From: Rhodococcus sp. 06-235-1A
Lineage (GTDB): Bacteria; Actinomycetota; Actinomycetes; Mycobacteriales; Mycobacteriaceae
DNA length: 64,000 bases
Reading direction: 5' to 3'
NCBI RefSeq assembly: GCF_002258785.1
Contig: NZ_NOYI01000013.1
Location: 248,001-312,000 of the forward strand
Shown here: positions 9,860 through 20,187 of the stretch, piece after piece
How the letters are laid out: each line of letters opens with the position of its first letter
How positions within the stretch are numbered: the first letter of the stretch is position 1
Position numbers and translations under genes: made by a program
Notes under the pieces: model-generated
What the model was told of the DNA's origin: nothing
What the model saw: only the letters and a program-made list of their open reading frames with translations
The model's database searches: none

Positions 9860-10828
9860 GTGACTTCGAGTGTGGCTCCTCTGCATCTGGTTCTCGGCGA
9901 CGAGGAACTGCTGATGGATCGCGCGGTAGCGGCGATCGTGGCGCAGGTCCGTGCGAATGCCGCCATTCCCGGGGAGGACCTGCCAGTCACTCGGTTGCGC
10001 ACCGGCGACGCCAGCGCCCCCGAACTTGCCGAACTGCTCAGCCCGTCACTGTTCGCAGAGGATCGCGTCGTCGTGCTCGAGGCCGCGGCCGAGGCGGGCA
10101 AGGACGCTGCGGCGCTCGTACTCGACGCTGCCACCGATCCGCCCGAGGGAGCAGTCGTCGTGGTGATGCACTCCGGCGGCGGCCGGGCCAAGGCCATGGT
10201 CGGTGCTCTGCAGAAGTGCGGAGCGCAGGTATACGAGTGCGCCAAGCTCACCAAGCCTGCCGAACGCATCGACTTCGTGCGCGGTGAGTTCCGTGCCGCA
10301 GACATTCGGGTGAGCAGCGAGGTGATCGAGGCCGTCGTCGAGTCCGTCGGCAACGAACTTCGTGAATTGGCCTCGGCCTGTTCGCAATTGGTCTCCGACA
10401 CCGGAGGTAAGGTCGATCTGGCCGCGGTTCGTCGTTACTACTCGGGCAAGGCCGAGGTCTCCGGATTCGACGTCGCCGACAAAGCGGTGATCGGTGACGA
10501 GGCGGGCGCGCTCGAGGCGGTTCGCTGGGCGATGCACCGGGGCGTGGCGCACGTGCTGCTCGCCGACGCCCTGGCCGATGCGGTGCGCACCATCGCACTC
10601 GTCGGTTCGGCCGGTCGCGGCGACCCGTTCCGAATGGCAGGCGAACTGGGTATGCCGCCGTGGAAGATCAAGAAGGCGCAGGGTCAGGCACGCGGCTGGA
10701 ACGGTCGATCGATCGCGCAGGCGCTGCGGGTGGTGGCGCAACTGAACGCAGACGTCAAAGGTCAAGCAGCGGACGCGGACTACGCGGTGGAAAGGGCGGT
10801 CGCGGAGGTCGCGGCGCTGGGCAGATAG
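9860..10828 (+). CDS. holA: DNA polymerase III delta subunit
   Basis: A 322-residue clamp-loader subunit that opens the sliding clamp together with delta-prime and tau. The N-terminal start [16 protein letters not shown], the block [16 protein letters not shown] and the C-terminal [13 protein letters not shown] are typical of actinobacterial HolA. The GTG at 9860 is chosen because the family signature begins ten residues later; an in-frame upstream start would add residues with no family match. The stop sits inside a short tandem duplication (10813-10847). Confidence 0.9.
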   Translation: MTSSVAPLHLVLGDEELLMDRAVAAIVAQVRANAAIPGEDLPVTRLRTGDASAPELAELLSPSLFAEDRVVVLEAAAEAGKDAAALVLDAATDPPEGAVVVVMHSGGGRAKAMVGALQKCGAQVYECAKLTKPAERIDFVRGEFRAADIRVSSEVIEAVVESVGNELRELASACSQLVSDTGGKVDLAAVRRYYSGKAEVSGFDVADKAVIGDEAGALEAVRWAMHRGVAHVLLADALADAVRTIALVGSAGRGDPFRMAGELGMPPWKIKKAQGQARGWNGRSIAQALRVVAQLNADVKGQAADADYAVERAVAEVAALGR

Positions 10829-10847
10829 AAAGGCGCTGGGCAGATAG
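10813..10847. repeat. short tandem duplication across the holA stop codon
   Basis: The 16 bases ggcgctgggcagatag occur at 10813-10828, ending with the holA stop, and again at 10832-10847 after three A residues. The second copy is outside the gene. It looks like a recent slippage duplication and probably has no effect on the protein. Confidence 0.7.
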
Positions 10848-10865
10848 TAACTCGGCGCACGAGAA

Positions 10866-10900
10866 GAGCCCGCCGCATCCTCGTCGGATGCAGCGGGCTC
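10866..10900. terminator. hairpin terminator between holA and rpsT
   Basis: A 15-base left arm (10866-10880) and right arm (10886-10900) pair with one mismatch around a 5-base loop. It lies 20 bases past the rpsT stop on the minus strand and 37 bases past holA on the plus strand, so it can serve both. There is no long T run on either side. Confidence 0.7.
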
Positions 10901-10920
10901 GAGCTCAGCTCAGTGGTGAA

Positions 10921-11181
10921 TCAGAGCTTGTTGACTGCGAGAGCCAGTGCCGACTTCTTGTTGGCTGCCTGGTTCTTGTGGATGACGCCCTTGCTGGCGG
11001 CCTTGTCGAGCTTGCGGCCTGCGTCGAGGAGAATCTCGGAAGCCTTGTCCTTGTCGCCCGCAGCCTGTGCCTCGCGGAACGAGCGGATGACGGTACGAAG
11101 GGAGGACTTCACCGACTGGTTGCGCAGGCGTGCACGCTCGTTGGTGAGAATCCGCTTCTTCTGGGACTTGATATTGGCCAC
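10921..11181 (-). CDS. rpsT: 30S ribosomal protein bS20
   Basis: An 86-residue basic protein that binds 16S rRNA in the small subunit body. It starts [15 protein letters not shown] and ends [13 protein letters not shown], the standard S20 pattern. The GTG at 11181 is preceded by an AAGGA-type site about 10 bases away. The gene runs convergently to holA, as in M. tuberculosis (Rv2412). A strong hairpin follows its stop. Confidence 0.96.
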   Translation of the reverse strand: MANIKSQKKRILTNERARLRNQSVKSSLRTVIRSFREAQAAGDKDKASEILLDAGRKLDKAASKGVIHKNQAANKKSALALAVNKL

Positions 11182-11386
11182 GCGTAAAATCCTTGTCGTC
11201 TTCGTCGGTATTCCGGTCAGGGCGATCCATGCTGGAATGCCCGAAGTCTGCTGCTGAGCGTTGGAGCCCTGCGCCGAAGATCGAGAATACCAGCACGGGC
11301 GGTCAGAACCCAATCCGGCGTGGGGTGACGATGCGTTTCAAGAAATTAACGCTTCTACCGCGCCTAACTCCTGTCTCTGTAGCAAC

Positions 11387-13096
11387 ATGGCCAGAATGAG
11401 TCCGCGATCGGCAACGCCTGCCACCACCAAGGCCAAAGCGACCAAAACCAAGTCGGCGGATCGTGTCGAACCCGAGGTCGACGGGGTATTCGGGGGATAC
11501 TCCGACGTCGGAAAGTACAGTCTCGCCTTCGACGAGATGTTCGACGCGGACGGGCGAACCAGAACTCCGTACAAGGGCATTCACACCGCACTCGCCCCGG
11601 CCAACGCCGCCGATCTGGACGCGAGATCCGACGCGCTGGGTCGAGCATTCGTCGACCAGGGAATCACGTTCTCCCTGTCCGGCCAGGAGCGGCCGTTTCC
11701 CCTCGACCAGGTTCCCCGCGTCATCGCGGCAGGGGAGTGGACACGGCTCGAGCGCGGCATCAAGCAGCGCGTCAAGGCGCTCGAGATGTTTCTTGCCGAC
11801 ATCTACGGCGATCAGGAGATCCTGCGCGACGGCGTCGTCCCGAAGCGGCTGATCACATCCTGTGAGCACTTCCACCGCGAGGCGGTGGGCATCACACCAC
11901 CGAACGGCGTGCGCATCCATGTCGCCGGAATCGACCTGGTCCGTGACGCGCAGGGCACGTTCCGCGTTCTCGAGGACAACCTGCGCTCGCCGTCGGGTGT
12001 GTCCTATGTCATGGAGAACCGGCGCACCATGGCTCGGGTGTTCCCCGACCTGTTCGCCAGTCACCGTGTTCGGGCCGTCGGCGACTACGCCTCGCACCTG
12101 CTGCGCGCGCTCCGCTCCGCTGCTGCACTGAACGAGGCCGACCCGACAGTGGTCGTGCTGACCCCCGGCGTGGCGAACTCGGCTTATTTCGAGCACTCAC
12201 TGCTGGCCCGACTGATGGGCGTCGAGCTCGTCGAGGGACGCGACCTGTTTTGCCGAGACAACATCGTCTACATGCGCACCACCGAGGGTGAGCGTCAGGT
12301 CGACGTCATCTATCGACGCATCGACGACGACTACCTCGACCCCATGCAATTCCGGCCGGATTCGGTGCTCGGCGTGGCCGGCCTCGTCAATGCCGCGCGC
12401 GCAGGCAATGTCGTGATCTCGAGTGCCGTCGGAAACGGCGTCGGCGACGACAAACTGGTCTACACCTACGTGCCCACGATCATCGACTACTACATGGGCG
12501 AGAAGCCGTTGCTCGCCAACGTCGACACGTTCCGGTGCTGGCTCGACGACGAGTGCGAGGAAGTGCTCGACCGCATCGACGAGTTGGTCATCAAGCCGGT
12601 GGAAGGGTCTGGCGGTTACGGCATCGTCTTCGGCCCGGACGCCTCGCCGAAGGAACTGGCGACCATCAGCAAGAAGGTTCGCGCAGATCCGCGCGGCTGG
12701 ATCGCGCAGCCTGTCGTGCAGCTGTCGACGGTGCCGACCAAGATCGGCGACCGGTTGGTTCCCCGGCACGTCGACCTGCGGCCGTTCGCGGTCAACGACG
12801 GCGACGACGTGTGGGTGTTGCCCGGAGGCCTGACCCGCGTCGCCCTTCCGGAAGGGTCCCTGGTGGTCAATTCGAGCCAGGGCGGCGGCAGCAAGGACAC
12901 CTGGGTATTGGCCACGCGAACCTCGCAGGAGGAGCAGGAGCTGGCGGGTGAGGAGATCGTCAGCGTTCCGCCGGAGTCGCCGATGGTCGAGCAGGGCCCG
13001 GAGCTGACGATGGACCAGCAGATGAATCAGCAACAGCAGCAGCAGCAACAACAACAGCAGGTCACGAACTCGGACTCGAACGGCGGTGGACAGTAA
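11387..13096 (+). CDS. circularly permuted ATP-grasp family protein (DUF404/DUF407)
   Basis: A 569-residue homologue of Rv2411c. The N-terminal 40 residues are basic and low-complexity (TTKAKATKTKS); the body carries the family blocks HVAGIDLVRD, VLEDNLRSPSGVSYVMENR and KPVEGSGGYGIVFGP, where nucleotide binding is expected. The tail is disordered and has eleven consecutive glutamines (13028-13060). The family is predicted to form amide bonds, perhaps peptide tags, with the two genes that follow; no reaction is established. The stop is directly followed by the next ATG. An alternative ATG lies at 11396. Confidence 0.88.
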   Translation: MARMSPRSATPATTKAKATKTKSADRVEPEVDGVFGGYSDVGKYSLAFDEMFDADGRTRTPYKGIHTALAPANAADLDARSDALGRAFVDQGITFSLSGQERPFPLDQVPRVIAAGEWTRLERGIKQRVKALEMFLADIYGDQEILRDGVVPKRLITSCEHFHREAVGITPPNGVRIHVAGIDLVRDAQGTFRVLEDNLRSPSGVSYVMENRRTMARVFPDLFASHRVRAVGDYASHLLRALRSAAALNEADPTVVVLTPGVANSAYFEHSLLARLMGVELVEGRDLFCRDNIVYMRTTEGERQVDVIYRRIDDDYLDPMQFRPDSVLGVAGLVNAARAGNVVISSAVGNGVGDDKLVYTYVPTIIDYYMGEKPLLANVDTFRCWLDDECEEVLDRIDELVIKPVEGSGGYGIVFGPDASPKELATISKKVRADPRGWIAQPVVQLSTVPTKIGDRLVPRHVDLRPFAVNDGDDVWVLPGGLTRVALPEGSLVVNSSQGGGSKDTWVLATRTSQEEQELAGEEIVSVPPESPMVEQGPELTMDQQMNQQQQQQQQQQQVTNSDSNGGGQ

Positions 13097-14071
13097 ATGC
13101 TCGCGCGCAACGCAGAGTCGCTCTACTGGATCGGGCGGTACGTCGAGAGAGCGGACGACACGGCCCGCATTCTCGATGTCACCGTCCACCAGCTTCTCGA
13201 AGACGCCACGGTCGATCCCGACCACATCTCGCGAGTGCTGTTGCGAGTACTCGGGTTCAAACACGAGCCGGACGTCTCGCTCGACGTGTGGTCACTCACC
13301 GAACTGGTGGCCTTCAGCCGTGACGGACTTGGCTCCATCGTCGACTCGTTGTCGAGTGCACGCGAAAATGCCCGCGGCGCACGCGAAGTCACGTCCAGCG
13401 AGATGTGGGAGTGCTTGAACACCACCTACAACGGGCTGAACGAGCGCATCAGGGCGTCCAAGCGCACCGGCCCGGCCGAGTTCTTCAGCTACATCGAGGA
13501 GCGGGCCGCGATGTTCGCCGGTCTCGCCGATTCCACGCTCAGCCACGACGACGGCTATCGCTTCCTCCTGCTCGGTCGCTCGGTCGAGCGCATCGACATG
13601 ATCGTGCGGCTGCTGCTCTCGCGCGCAGGCGATCGACCGTCGTCGCCGGCCTGGGTCACCGTGCTGCGATCCGCAGGTGCTCACGACACCTACCTGCGCA
13701 CCTACCGCGGCGCGCTCGACGCCCAGCGCGTTCTCGAATTCATGTTGCTGGACAGGCTCTTCCCGCGTTCGGTGTTCTACGCACTCAACGAGGCGGAACG
13801 TTCGCTCGATCAGCTCGATCATCAGCCCAACAGTCGAGTAGGTGCGCGTGCCGAAGCTCAGCGTCTACTCGGTCGCGCCCGCAGCGAACTCGAGTTCCTG
13901 CGTCCCGGTGAAATTCTCGACGATCTGCAGGAGCGCTTGCTCTCGCTGCAGGAAACCTGCCGTGAACTCGGTGAGGCGATCTCCAAGCAGTACTTCCACG
14001 CCGCTCCGTGGGTTGCGTGGACGGACGCCGGCTCCGGAACATTCGAAGATCAATTGGAAGGTGAACTGTGA
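13097..14071 (+). CDS. alpha-E domain protein (DUF403)
   Basis: A 324-residue, almost wholly helical protein of the alpha-E family (Rv2410c position and length). The N-terminal signature MLARNAESLYWIGRYVERAD and the later block RFLLLGRSVERIDMIVRLLL are internal repeats of one another. It has no signal peptide or membrane helix. It begins on the base after the ATP-grasp stop and overlaps the transglutaminase start (GTGA). Its role is unknown; genomics work has proposed that it acts with the ATP-grasp protein in making or processing peptides. Confidence 0.88.
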   Translation: MLARNAESLYWIGRYVERADDTARILDVTVHQLLEDATVDPDHISRVLLRVLGFKHEPDVSLDVWSLTELVAFSRDGLGSIVDSLSSARENARGAREVTSSEMWECLNTTYNGLNERIRASKRTGPAEFFSYIEERAAMFAGLADSTLSHDDGYRFLLLGRSVERIDMIVRLLLSRAGDRPSSPAWVTVLRSAGAHDTYLRTYRGALDAQRVLEFMLLDRLFPRSVFYALNEAERSLDQLDHQPNSRVGARAEAQRLLGRARSELEFLRPGEILDDLQERLLSLQETCRELGEAISKQYFHAAPWVAWTDAGSGTFEDQLEGEL

Positions 14072-14910
14072 GCTGGCGTATGCGTGTCGTACACACCACG
14101 GGCTATCAGTACGACGCACCGGTGACCTCGTCCTACAACGAAGCTCGGCTGACGCCGCGAAGTGACAACCGGCAGAACGTCATTCTGAACCGGGTCGAGA
14201 CCAACCCGGTGACGCGGTCCTACCGCTACACCGACTACTGGGGTACGGCGGTGACGGCGTTCGATCTGCACGCACCGCACACCGAGCTCGAGGTCACCGG
14301 TTCGTCGGTGGTCGAGACCGATCCATTCGTCTACCCCGACGAGAACGCGTCCTGGGAGGAACTGGCAAGCGATCCGGTCACCGACCGCTTCAACGAGGTG
14401 CTCGACAACACGGTCTACGTGCCCAAGAATCGTCAACTCGCCTCGGTGGCGAAGAAGCTCTCGAAGGGACTACCGCCGCAGGAATCGGTTGTCGAGATCT
14501 CGAACTGGGTCAACCAGGAGATGTCGTACGTGCCGGGCACCACGGGCGTACACACCTCGGCCGTCGAGGCGTGGTCGGAGAAGAAGGGCGTGTGCCAGGA
14601 CTACGCCCACCTGACCTTGTTGATGCTGCGCAGCATCGGTATCCCCAGCCGGTACGTCTCGGGATACCTGCACCCGAAGAAGCAGGCTGCGATCGGCGCG
14701 ACCGTCGAGGGCCAGAGCCACGCCTGGATCGAGGCATGGACCGGTGCCTGGTGGGGCTACGACCCGACCAACGCGATCGCCGTCAACGAGCAGCACGTCT
14801 CGGTGGGACTCGGCCGCGACTACGCCGACGTGCCTCCACTCAAGGGCATCTTCTCCGGCGGCGGTTCGACGGCTCTCGACGTGGTCGTGGAGATCACCCG
14901 ACTGGCCTAG
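14068..14910 (+). CDS. transglutaminase-like cysteine protease family protein
   Basis: A 280-residue protein with an N-terminal bacterial transglutaminase beta domain (VVHTTGYQYDAPV) and a transglutaminase-like catalytic core. The probable triad is the cysteine of KKGVCQDYAHL, the histidine of GQSHAWIEAW and the aspartate of WGYDPTNA. Such cores either hydrolyse or form isopeptide or amide bonds. It is the third gene of the ATP-grasp/alpha-E operon and overlaps the previous stop by GTGA. It matches Rv2409c in position and length. The substrate is unknown. Confidence 0.88.
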   Translation: MSWRMRVVHTTGYQYDAPVTSSYNEARLTPRSDNRQNVILNRVETNPVTRSYRYTDYWGTAVTAFDLHAPHTELEVTGSSVVETDPFVYPDENASWEELASDPVTDRFNEVLDNTVYVPKNRQLASVAKKLSKGLPPQESVVEISNWVNQEMSYVPGTTGVHTSAVEAWSEKKGVCQDYAHLTLLMLRSIGIPSRYVSGYLHPKKQAAIGATVEGQSHAWIEAWTGAWWGYDPTNAIAVNEQHVSVGLGRDYADVPPLKGIFSGGGSTALDVVVEITRLA

Positions 14911-14911
14911 C

Positions 14912-14957
14912 GTCGTGCGCGTTGTGCGTAGCTGGGGCTACGCACAACGCGGACGAC
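14912..14957. terminator. bidirectional hairpin terminator
   Basis: A perfect 14-base stem (14919-14932 with 14937-14950) around a 4-base loop, extended outward by another pairing block with one mismatch. It fills the whole gap between the transglutaminase stop and the convergent PemK-like stop, so it probably ends both transcripts. Confidence 0.8.
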
Positions 14958-15527
14958 TCAGTTCCAGCCGAAATCGCGACGCAATCGGGTTGCGACCGAA
15001 TCGAATTGGGACTTGCTCAAAATCGCGCCCTCGCGGCGGATACCGTCCTCGGGCACGTCGAGAACGCGATCGAGGCGAATCCAGCTCGGTCGACCCTCGG
15101 CGTCCCAGGAACCGGATCCGATCGACTGCCAGTCGCGATCGCCGTCGCGGCTGCTCTGGCTCGAGAGCATCAGGCCGAGCAGATCGTTGCCCTCGCGGCC
15201 GATGACCAACACGGGGCGATCCTTGCCCTGACTGGCGTCTTCTTCGTAGGTCACCCAGGTCCAGACGATTTCGCCCGGATCGGCCTTGCCGTCCAGATCC
15301 GGGGAGTACTCGATGGTGCGAGCGCGCTGGGCCGTCGGCCTTGTCTGTGACGCCACCGGGCGGCCGGGACGCGGAGCCGGAGCAGCCGTGTTCGTCGTCG
15401 TTCCACTGATCGCGTCCTTGCCCTTCTGCAGGGCACCGGACTTCTGTAGTTGACGGAACAGTCGAGGGCCCTCGCGCAGTGCGATCTTGCCCAGTTCCTT
15501 GCCGAATCTGCTCCAGTTGCCAGCCAT
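14958..15527 (-). CDS. PemK/MazF-like protein without an adjacent antitoxin
   Basis: A 189-residue protein. Residues 1-70 form a basic helical and then proline-rich segment ([16 protein letters not shown]). The rest matches the PemK/MazF fold: [32 protein letters not shown] and a C-terminal [20 protein letters not shown]. MazF/PemK enzymes cut RNA, but this long form, which seems to match Rv2405, is widespread in the chromosomes of relatives and has no antitoxin gene on either side. It may be a housekeeping derivative and not a toxin. It is divergent from lepA. Confidence 0.75.
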   Translation of the reverse strand: MAGNWSRFGKELGKIALREGPRLFRQLQKSGALQKGKDAISGTTTNTAAPAPRPGRPVASQTRPTAQRARTIEYSPDLDGKADPGEIVWTWVTYEEDASQGKDRPVLVIGREGNDLLGLMLSSQSSRDGDRDWQSIGSGSWDAEGRPSWIRLDRVLDVPEDGIRREGAILSKSQFDSVATRLRRDFGWN

Positions 15528-15683
15528 GCGGCAGAGTCTAGCGATCCCGACTCTGCTGCTCACAGCCCGAACCGCTGCACCGGAACGGCAAAGTCGGACA
15601 GCCGGGGACGGCGCACCGTTCTCGGCGTGGGACGATGGGGGCACCCGTTCGCTCATTTCGAACACGCCAGCCGAAGGATACGA

Positions 15684-17525
<1,842 letters not shown>

Positions 17526-17594
17526 CGCAGGCACGCACTCTGGCAACTTCGAGGTGCCTTCGCTCATGTCGAAGTAGCTGTAACACAACCTCTT

Positions 17595-17628
17595 CCAGCC
17601 CCGCACCGTGTTCTCGGTGCGGGGCTGG
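17595..17628. terminator. intrinsic terminator after lepA
   Basis: A perfect 14-base stem (17595-17608 with 17615-17628) around a 6-base loop, followed by TCTTGTTGT on the plus strand. It lies 70 bases after the lepA stop and 15 bases past the end of the convergent DUF222 gene, so it may serve both directions. Confidence 0.85.
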
Positions 17629-17643
17629 TCTTGTTGTCGGCGG

Positions 17644-18984
17644 TTATGTGATGTGGGGGCCGGCTCTGGCGTGGGATTGTCGGGGTTTTCGGTAGGGGTC
17701 GACGGTGGCGGGTGGGATGAACCACGGGTGGTTGTCGGCGGCGATGAACACTTCCCAGTCACTGTGGTGGATCAGTCGGTGGTGGAATCCGCAGAGCAGG
17801 ACGAGGTTGTTCATGTCGGTGGGTCCGCCGTCGGCCCAGTGCCAGATGTGGTGGCCTTCGGTCCAGGCTGCGGGTTTGCCGCAGCCGGGGAAGGCGCACC
17901 CGTGGTCGCGGGCGGTGAGGGCGCGTTTCTGTTTCGCGGTGACGGTGCGTGCGGTGCGGGCGAGGTTGATCGGTGAGCCGTTCTCATCCATGACGATGGC
18001 GGTGAGGAGGCAGTCGCAGGCCAGTTGCCGGGACGTATTGCGGGAGAGTGGCCCCATCCACGGCAGCCACCCGACGGTGGTGCCGTCGCCGAACAAGTCG
18101 CGATACGCGCCGCGATCGGCGGTGGCTGGCCGGCTGTCGTTGTCGGATTCGGTTGCGATGCTGCCATTCTCAGAGTCAGAGTCAGAGTCAGAGTCAGAGT
18201 CGCTGTCGGCGTTCATGGTGCGGCGGAGGTCGGTGAGGTCGCGCAGGCTGATGTGCAGATTGAGGTGCGGTTTTTCGCCGCCTTCGGTGGGGCGGTTGCT
18301 GGAGGCGAGGTAGCGGTCGAGGATGTGCCCGAAGGCGTCGGCGCGCCGCCGGGCGGGGCTGCGTTCGTCTTGGGTACCGTCGGCGGCGGGTCGGGGTTCG
18401 GTGAGCGGTGAGAGTGCGGTGAGGAGTTTTTCTCCGGTGATGGCATCGAAGTCGGCCTTGAGCACCAGCCGCCCGTTGAGGGTTGTGGAGGCGAAGAGTT
18501 CGTTGCGGTCGGTGTCCTCGGGGGGCGGTTTCTTGCTGCCGTAGGTGTCCTCGAGTTTGGTGATCGCTTCGCGGATGCGGCCGGTGCGCGCTTGTGGTCC
18601 GGTCGCAGCCTTGATCATGGCGGCGCGGGCGATGTCCTGGCCTTCTTGCGGGAGGTTCTTCGGCGGTGTTTCGGCGAAGGCGAGGATCAGAGCGGCATGG
18701 TCGACGGACATGACGCCCGTGCTGACGGCGTCGGCGATGTCGGGGAAGTTCTTCAGTCCGCGGGCGAGGGCGACGATCTTGGTGGCTTTACCAGGGGAGA
18801 GCAGGGTGGTGGAGGTGAGCCAACCGGCGGGTCCGGGGAATCCGAGCTTCTCGCGGCTCACGCGAGTATCGATCTCGGCGACGAGGGCGATACGTCGGGC
18901 TTCCATCAACTGGATTCGGTGGGAGACATCAGCAGCGTCGGCGAGGAGTTCGCTTTCGCTCAGTTGCCAGATCTCCGTTGTCAT
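17644..18984 (-). CDS. DUF222 and HNH endonuclease domain protein (13E12-type)
   Basis: A 446-residue protein. The N-terminal two thirds is DUF222, the domain shared by the mycobacterial 13E12 repeat family. The C-terminal part is an HNH nuclease domain with paired cysteines and histidines (GCAFPGCGKPAAWTEGHH, then LLCGFHHRLIHHS). Between them lies an Asp-Ser run at residues about 262-271, encoded by a hexamer repeat. A perfect LexA site sits in its promoter spacer, so it should be induced by DNA damage. The biological role of the family is not settled. Confidence 0.88.
   Translation of the reverse strand: MTTEIWQLSESELLADAADVSHRIQLMEARRIALVAEIDTRVSREKLGFPGPAGWLTSTTLLSPGKATKIVALARGLKNFPDIADAVSTGVMSVDHAALILAFAETPPKNLPQEGQDIARAAMIKAATGPQARTGRIREAITKLEDTYGSKKPPPEDTDRNELFASTTLNGRLVLKADFDAITGEKLLTALSPLTEPRPAADGTQDERSPARRRADAFGHILDRYLASSNRPTEGGEKPHLNLHISLRDLTDLRRTMNADSDSDSDSDSDSENGSIATESDNDSRPATADRGAYRDLFGDGTTVGWLPWMGPLSRNTSRQLACDCLLTAIVMDENGSPINLARTARTVTAKQKRALTARDHGCAFPGCGKPAAWTEGHHIWHWADGGPTDMNNLVLLCGFHHRLIHHSDWEVFIAADNHPWFIPPATVDPYRKPRQSHARAGPHIT
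18171..18200. repeat. in-frame hexanucleotide repeat, five CAGAGT units
   Basis: Five perfect copies of CAGAGT on the plus strand encode the Asp-Ser run of the DUF222-HNH protein on the minus strand. Because the unit is six bases, slippage would add or remove two residues without a frameshift, changing only the linker between DUF222 and the HNH domain. Confidence 0.85.
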
Positions 18985-18990
18985 GGATCA

Positions 18991-19019
18991 AGTGTATCGA
19001 ACATGTGTTCGACTGACAA
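18991..19019 (-). promoter_or_regulatory. LexA-controlled leaderless promoter of the DUF222-HNH gene
   Basis: On the minus strand: -35 box TTGTCA (19019-19014), a 17-base spacer, and -10 box TACACT (18996-18991), which ends 6 bases before the ATG. The spacer holds TCGAACATGTGTTCGA (18997-19012), a perfect match to the mycobacterial SOS box TCGAAC-N4-GTTCGA. LexA bound there would cover the polymerase site. Some 13E12-family genes of M. tuberculosis are known SOS genes. Confidence 0.82.
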
Positions 19020-19134
19020 TGATAGTCGAATCGAAAACTATTGCCCTGCAGAAGGATTCGATATCGCGATTCTGTCGGTGGCGTGTGGTAGCGGACGCAT
19101 GTCGGGTGCGACAGACGAGGCCGTGGCCGGCGAG

Positions 19135-19140
19135 TACATT
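19135..19140 (+). promoter_or_regulatory. -10 box upstream of the nitronate monooxygenase gene
   Basis: TACATT ends 8 bases before the GTG at 19149, and there is no ribosome-binding site between. This suggests another leaderless transcript and supports the chosen start. Confidence 0.4.
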
Positions 19141-19148
19141 TCGAACCT

Positions 19149-20156
19149 GTGACTACGCCGATCTTGAAGCAGCTCCGTGTGCCCGTCGTCGGTGCGCCCA
19201 TGGCGGGTGGCCCGAGTACTCCCGAACTCGCTCGCGCGGTCTCGGAGGCGGGTGGGCTCGGCATGATCGCGGGCGCATTACTGACACCTGAAGCCTTTGC
19301 AGCGCAGATCGATTCGGTTCGAGGACTGCCGTTCGGCGTCAACCTCTTTCTGCCGGAGGAACCGTCCGGTGCCGACGTGGCGTCCTATGCCGAACACCTG
19401 GCGTCCTGGTTCGAGCGGTTCGATGCCGAACCGGGGGAGCTGCTGCGACGAGACGACTTCTACGCCGAGAAGTTCGCATGGCTGCTCGAGCACCCGGTAC
19501 CGCTGGTCTCGAGCACGTTCGCGACGTTCGACGCGGACGAGGTAGCCCAGCTGCACGCAGTCGGAACCGAGGTGTGGGCCACCGTCGCCACCGCGTCCGA
19601 CGCGTCGGTGGCCACCGCCAACGGCGTCGACGCTCTCGTTGTGCAGGGACCCGAAGCCGGTGGGCATCGAGGTACGTTCGACGGGTCGGCCCCGGAGGAG
19701 CCGTTGGCCGAGCTGCTCGTTGCGGTCCGCGAGATCTCGGAACTCCCTCGCATCGCAGCGGGTGGTTTGATGGACGGCAACGACATTGCGCCACTGTTGG
19801 ATTCGGGTGCAGCCCATGCCGCGCAGCTCGGGACTGCCTTCCTGAACACGCCTGAGGCCGGCACCAAACCAGTACACCGCGAACAGCTGACACTGGCTCC
19901 GAACACCGCAGTGACGAGGGCCTTCTCCGGCCGTCCTGCGCGGGGTCTGGTGAACGAGTTCATGCACGCGAACTCGGACGCTGCACCGCTGGCGTATCCC
20001 GATCTGCATTACCTGACCGCGCCGATGCGCGCGAAGGCCGCAGCAGCGGGTGACCCGTCGGGACTGTCGATGTGGGCCGGGACCGGCCATCGCCGCGCTC
20101 AGGCCGAGCCCGCCGCCGAGCTGATCGCCGAATGGGCGAGACAACTCGGCCGCTGA
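19149..20156 (+). CDS. nitronate monooxygenase (2-nitropropane dioxygenase family)
   Basis: A 335-residue FMN-dependent TIM-barrel enzyme that oxidises alkyl nitronates with oxygen. Typical blocks are VPVVGAPMAGG at the N-terminus, the FMN and active-site region VQGPEAGGHRGTF, and the phosphate-binding block RIAAGGLMDGNDI followed by GAAHAAQLGTAF. There is no signal peptide. It stands alone, convergent to the GH15 gene 31 bases away. Its natural substrate here is unknown; these enzymes are often detoxifying. Confidence 0.87.
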   Translation: MTTPILKQLRVPVVGAPMAGGPSTPELARAVSEAGGLGMIAGALLTPEAFAAQIDSVRGLPFGVNLFLPEEPSGADVASYAEHLASWFERFDAEPGELLRRDDFYAEKFAWLLEHPVPLVSSTFATFDADEVAQLHAVGTEVWATVATASDASVATANGVDALVVQGPEAGGHRGTFDGSAPEEPLAELLVAVREISELPRIAAGGLMDGNDIAPLLDSGAAHAAQLGTAFLNTPEAGTKPVHREQLTLAPNTAVTRAFSGRPARGLVNEFMHANSDAAPLAYPDLHYLTAPMRAKAAAAGDPSGLSMWAGTGHRRAQAEPAAELIAEWARQLGR

Positions 20157-20187
20157 ACCTACACGCAGCGACTACCGAAATTCCCCG

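Noticed and set aside
8113..10401. A 762-codon open frame antisense to comEC and holA
   Set aside because: It has the Ser/Thr/Ala-rich composition of a GC-rich shadow frame and spans two well-supported genes on the other strand.
17644..18984. The DUF222-HNH gene as a mobile element
   Set aside because: No terminal repeats, target-site duplication, intron or intein context was seen; it has its own regulated promoter and terminator.
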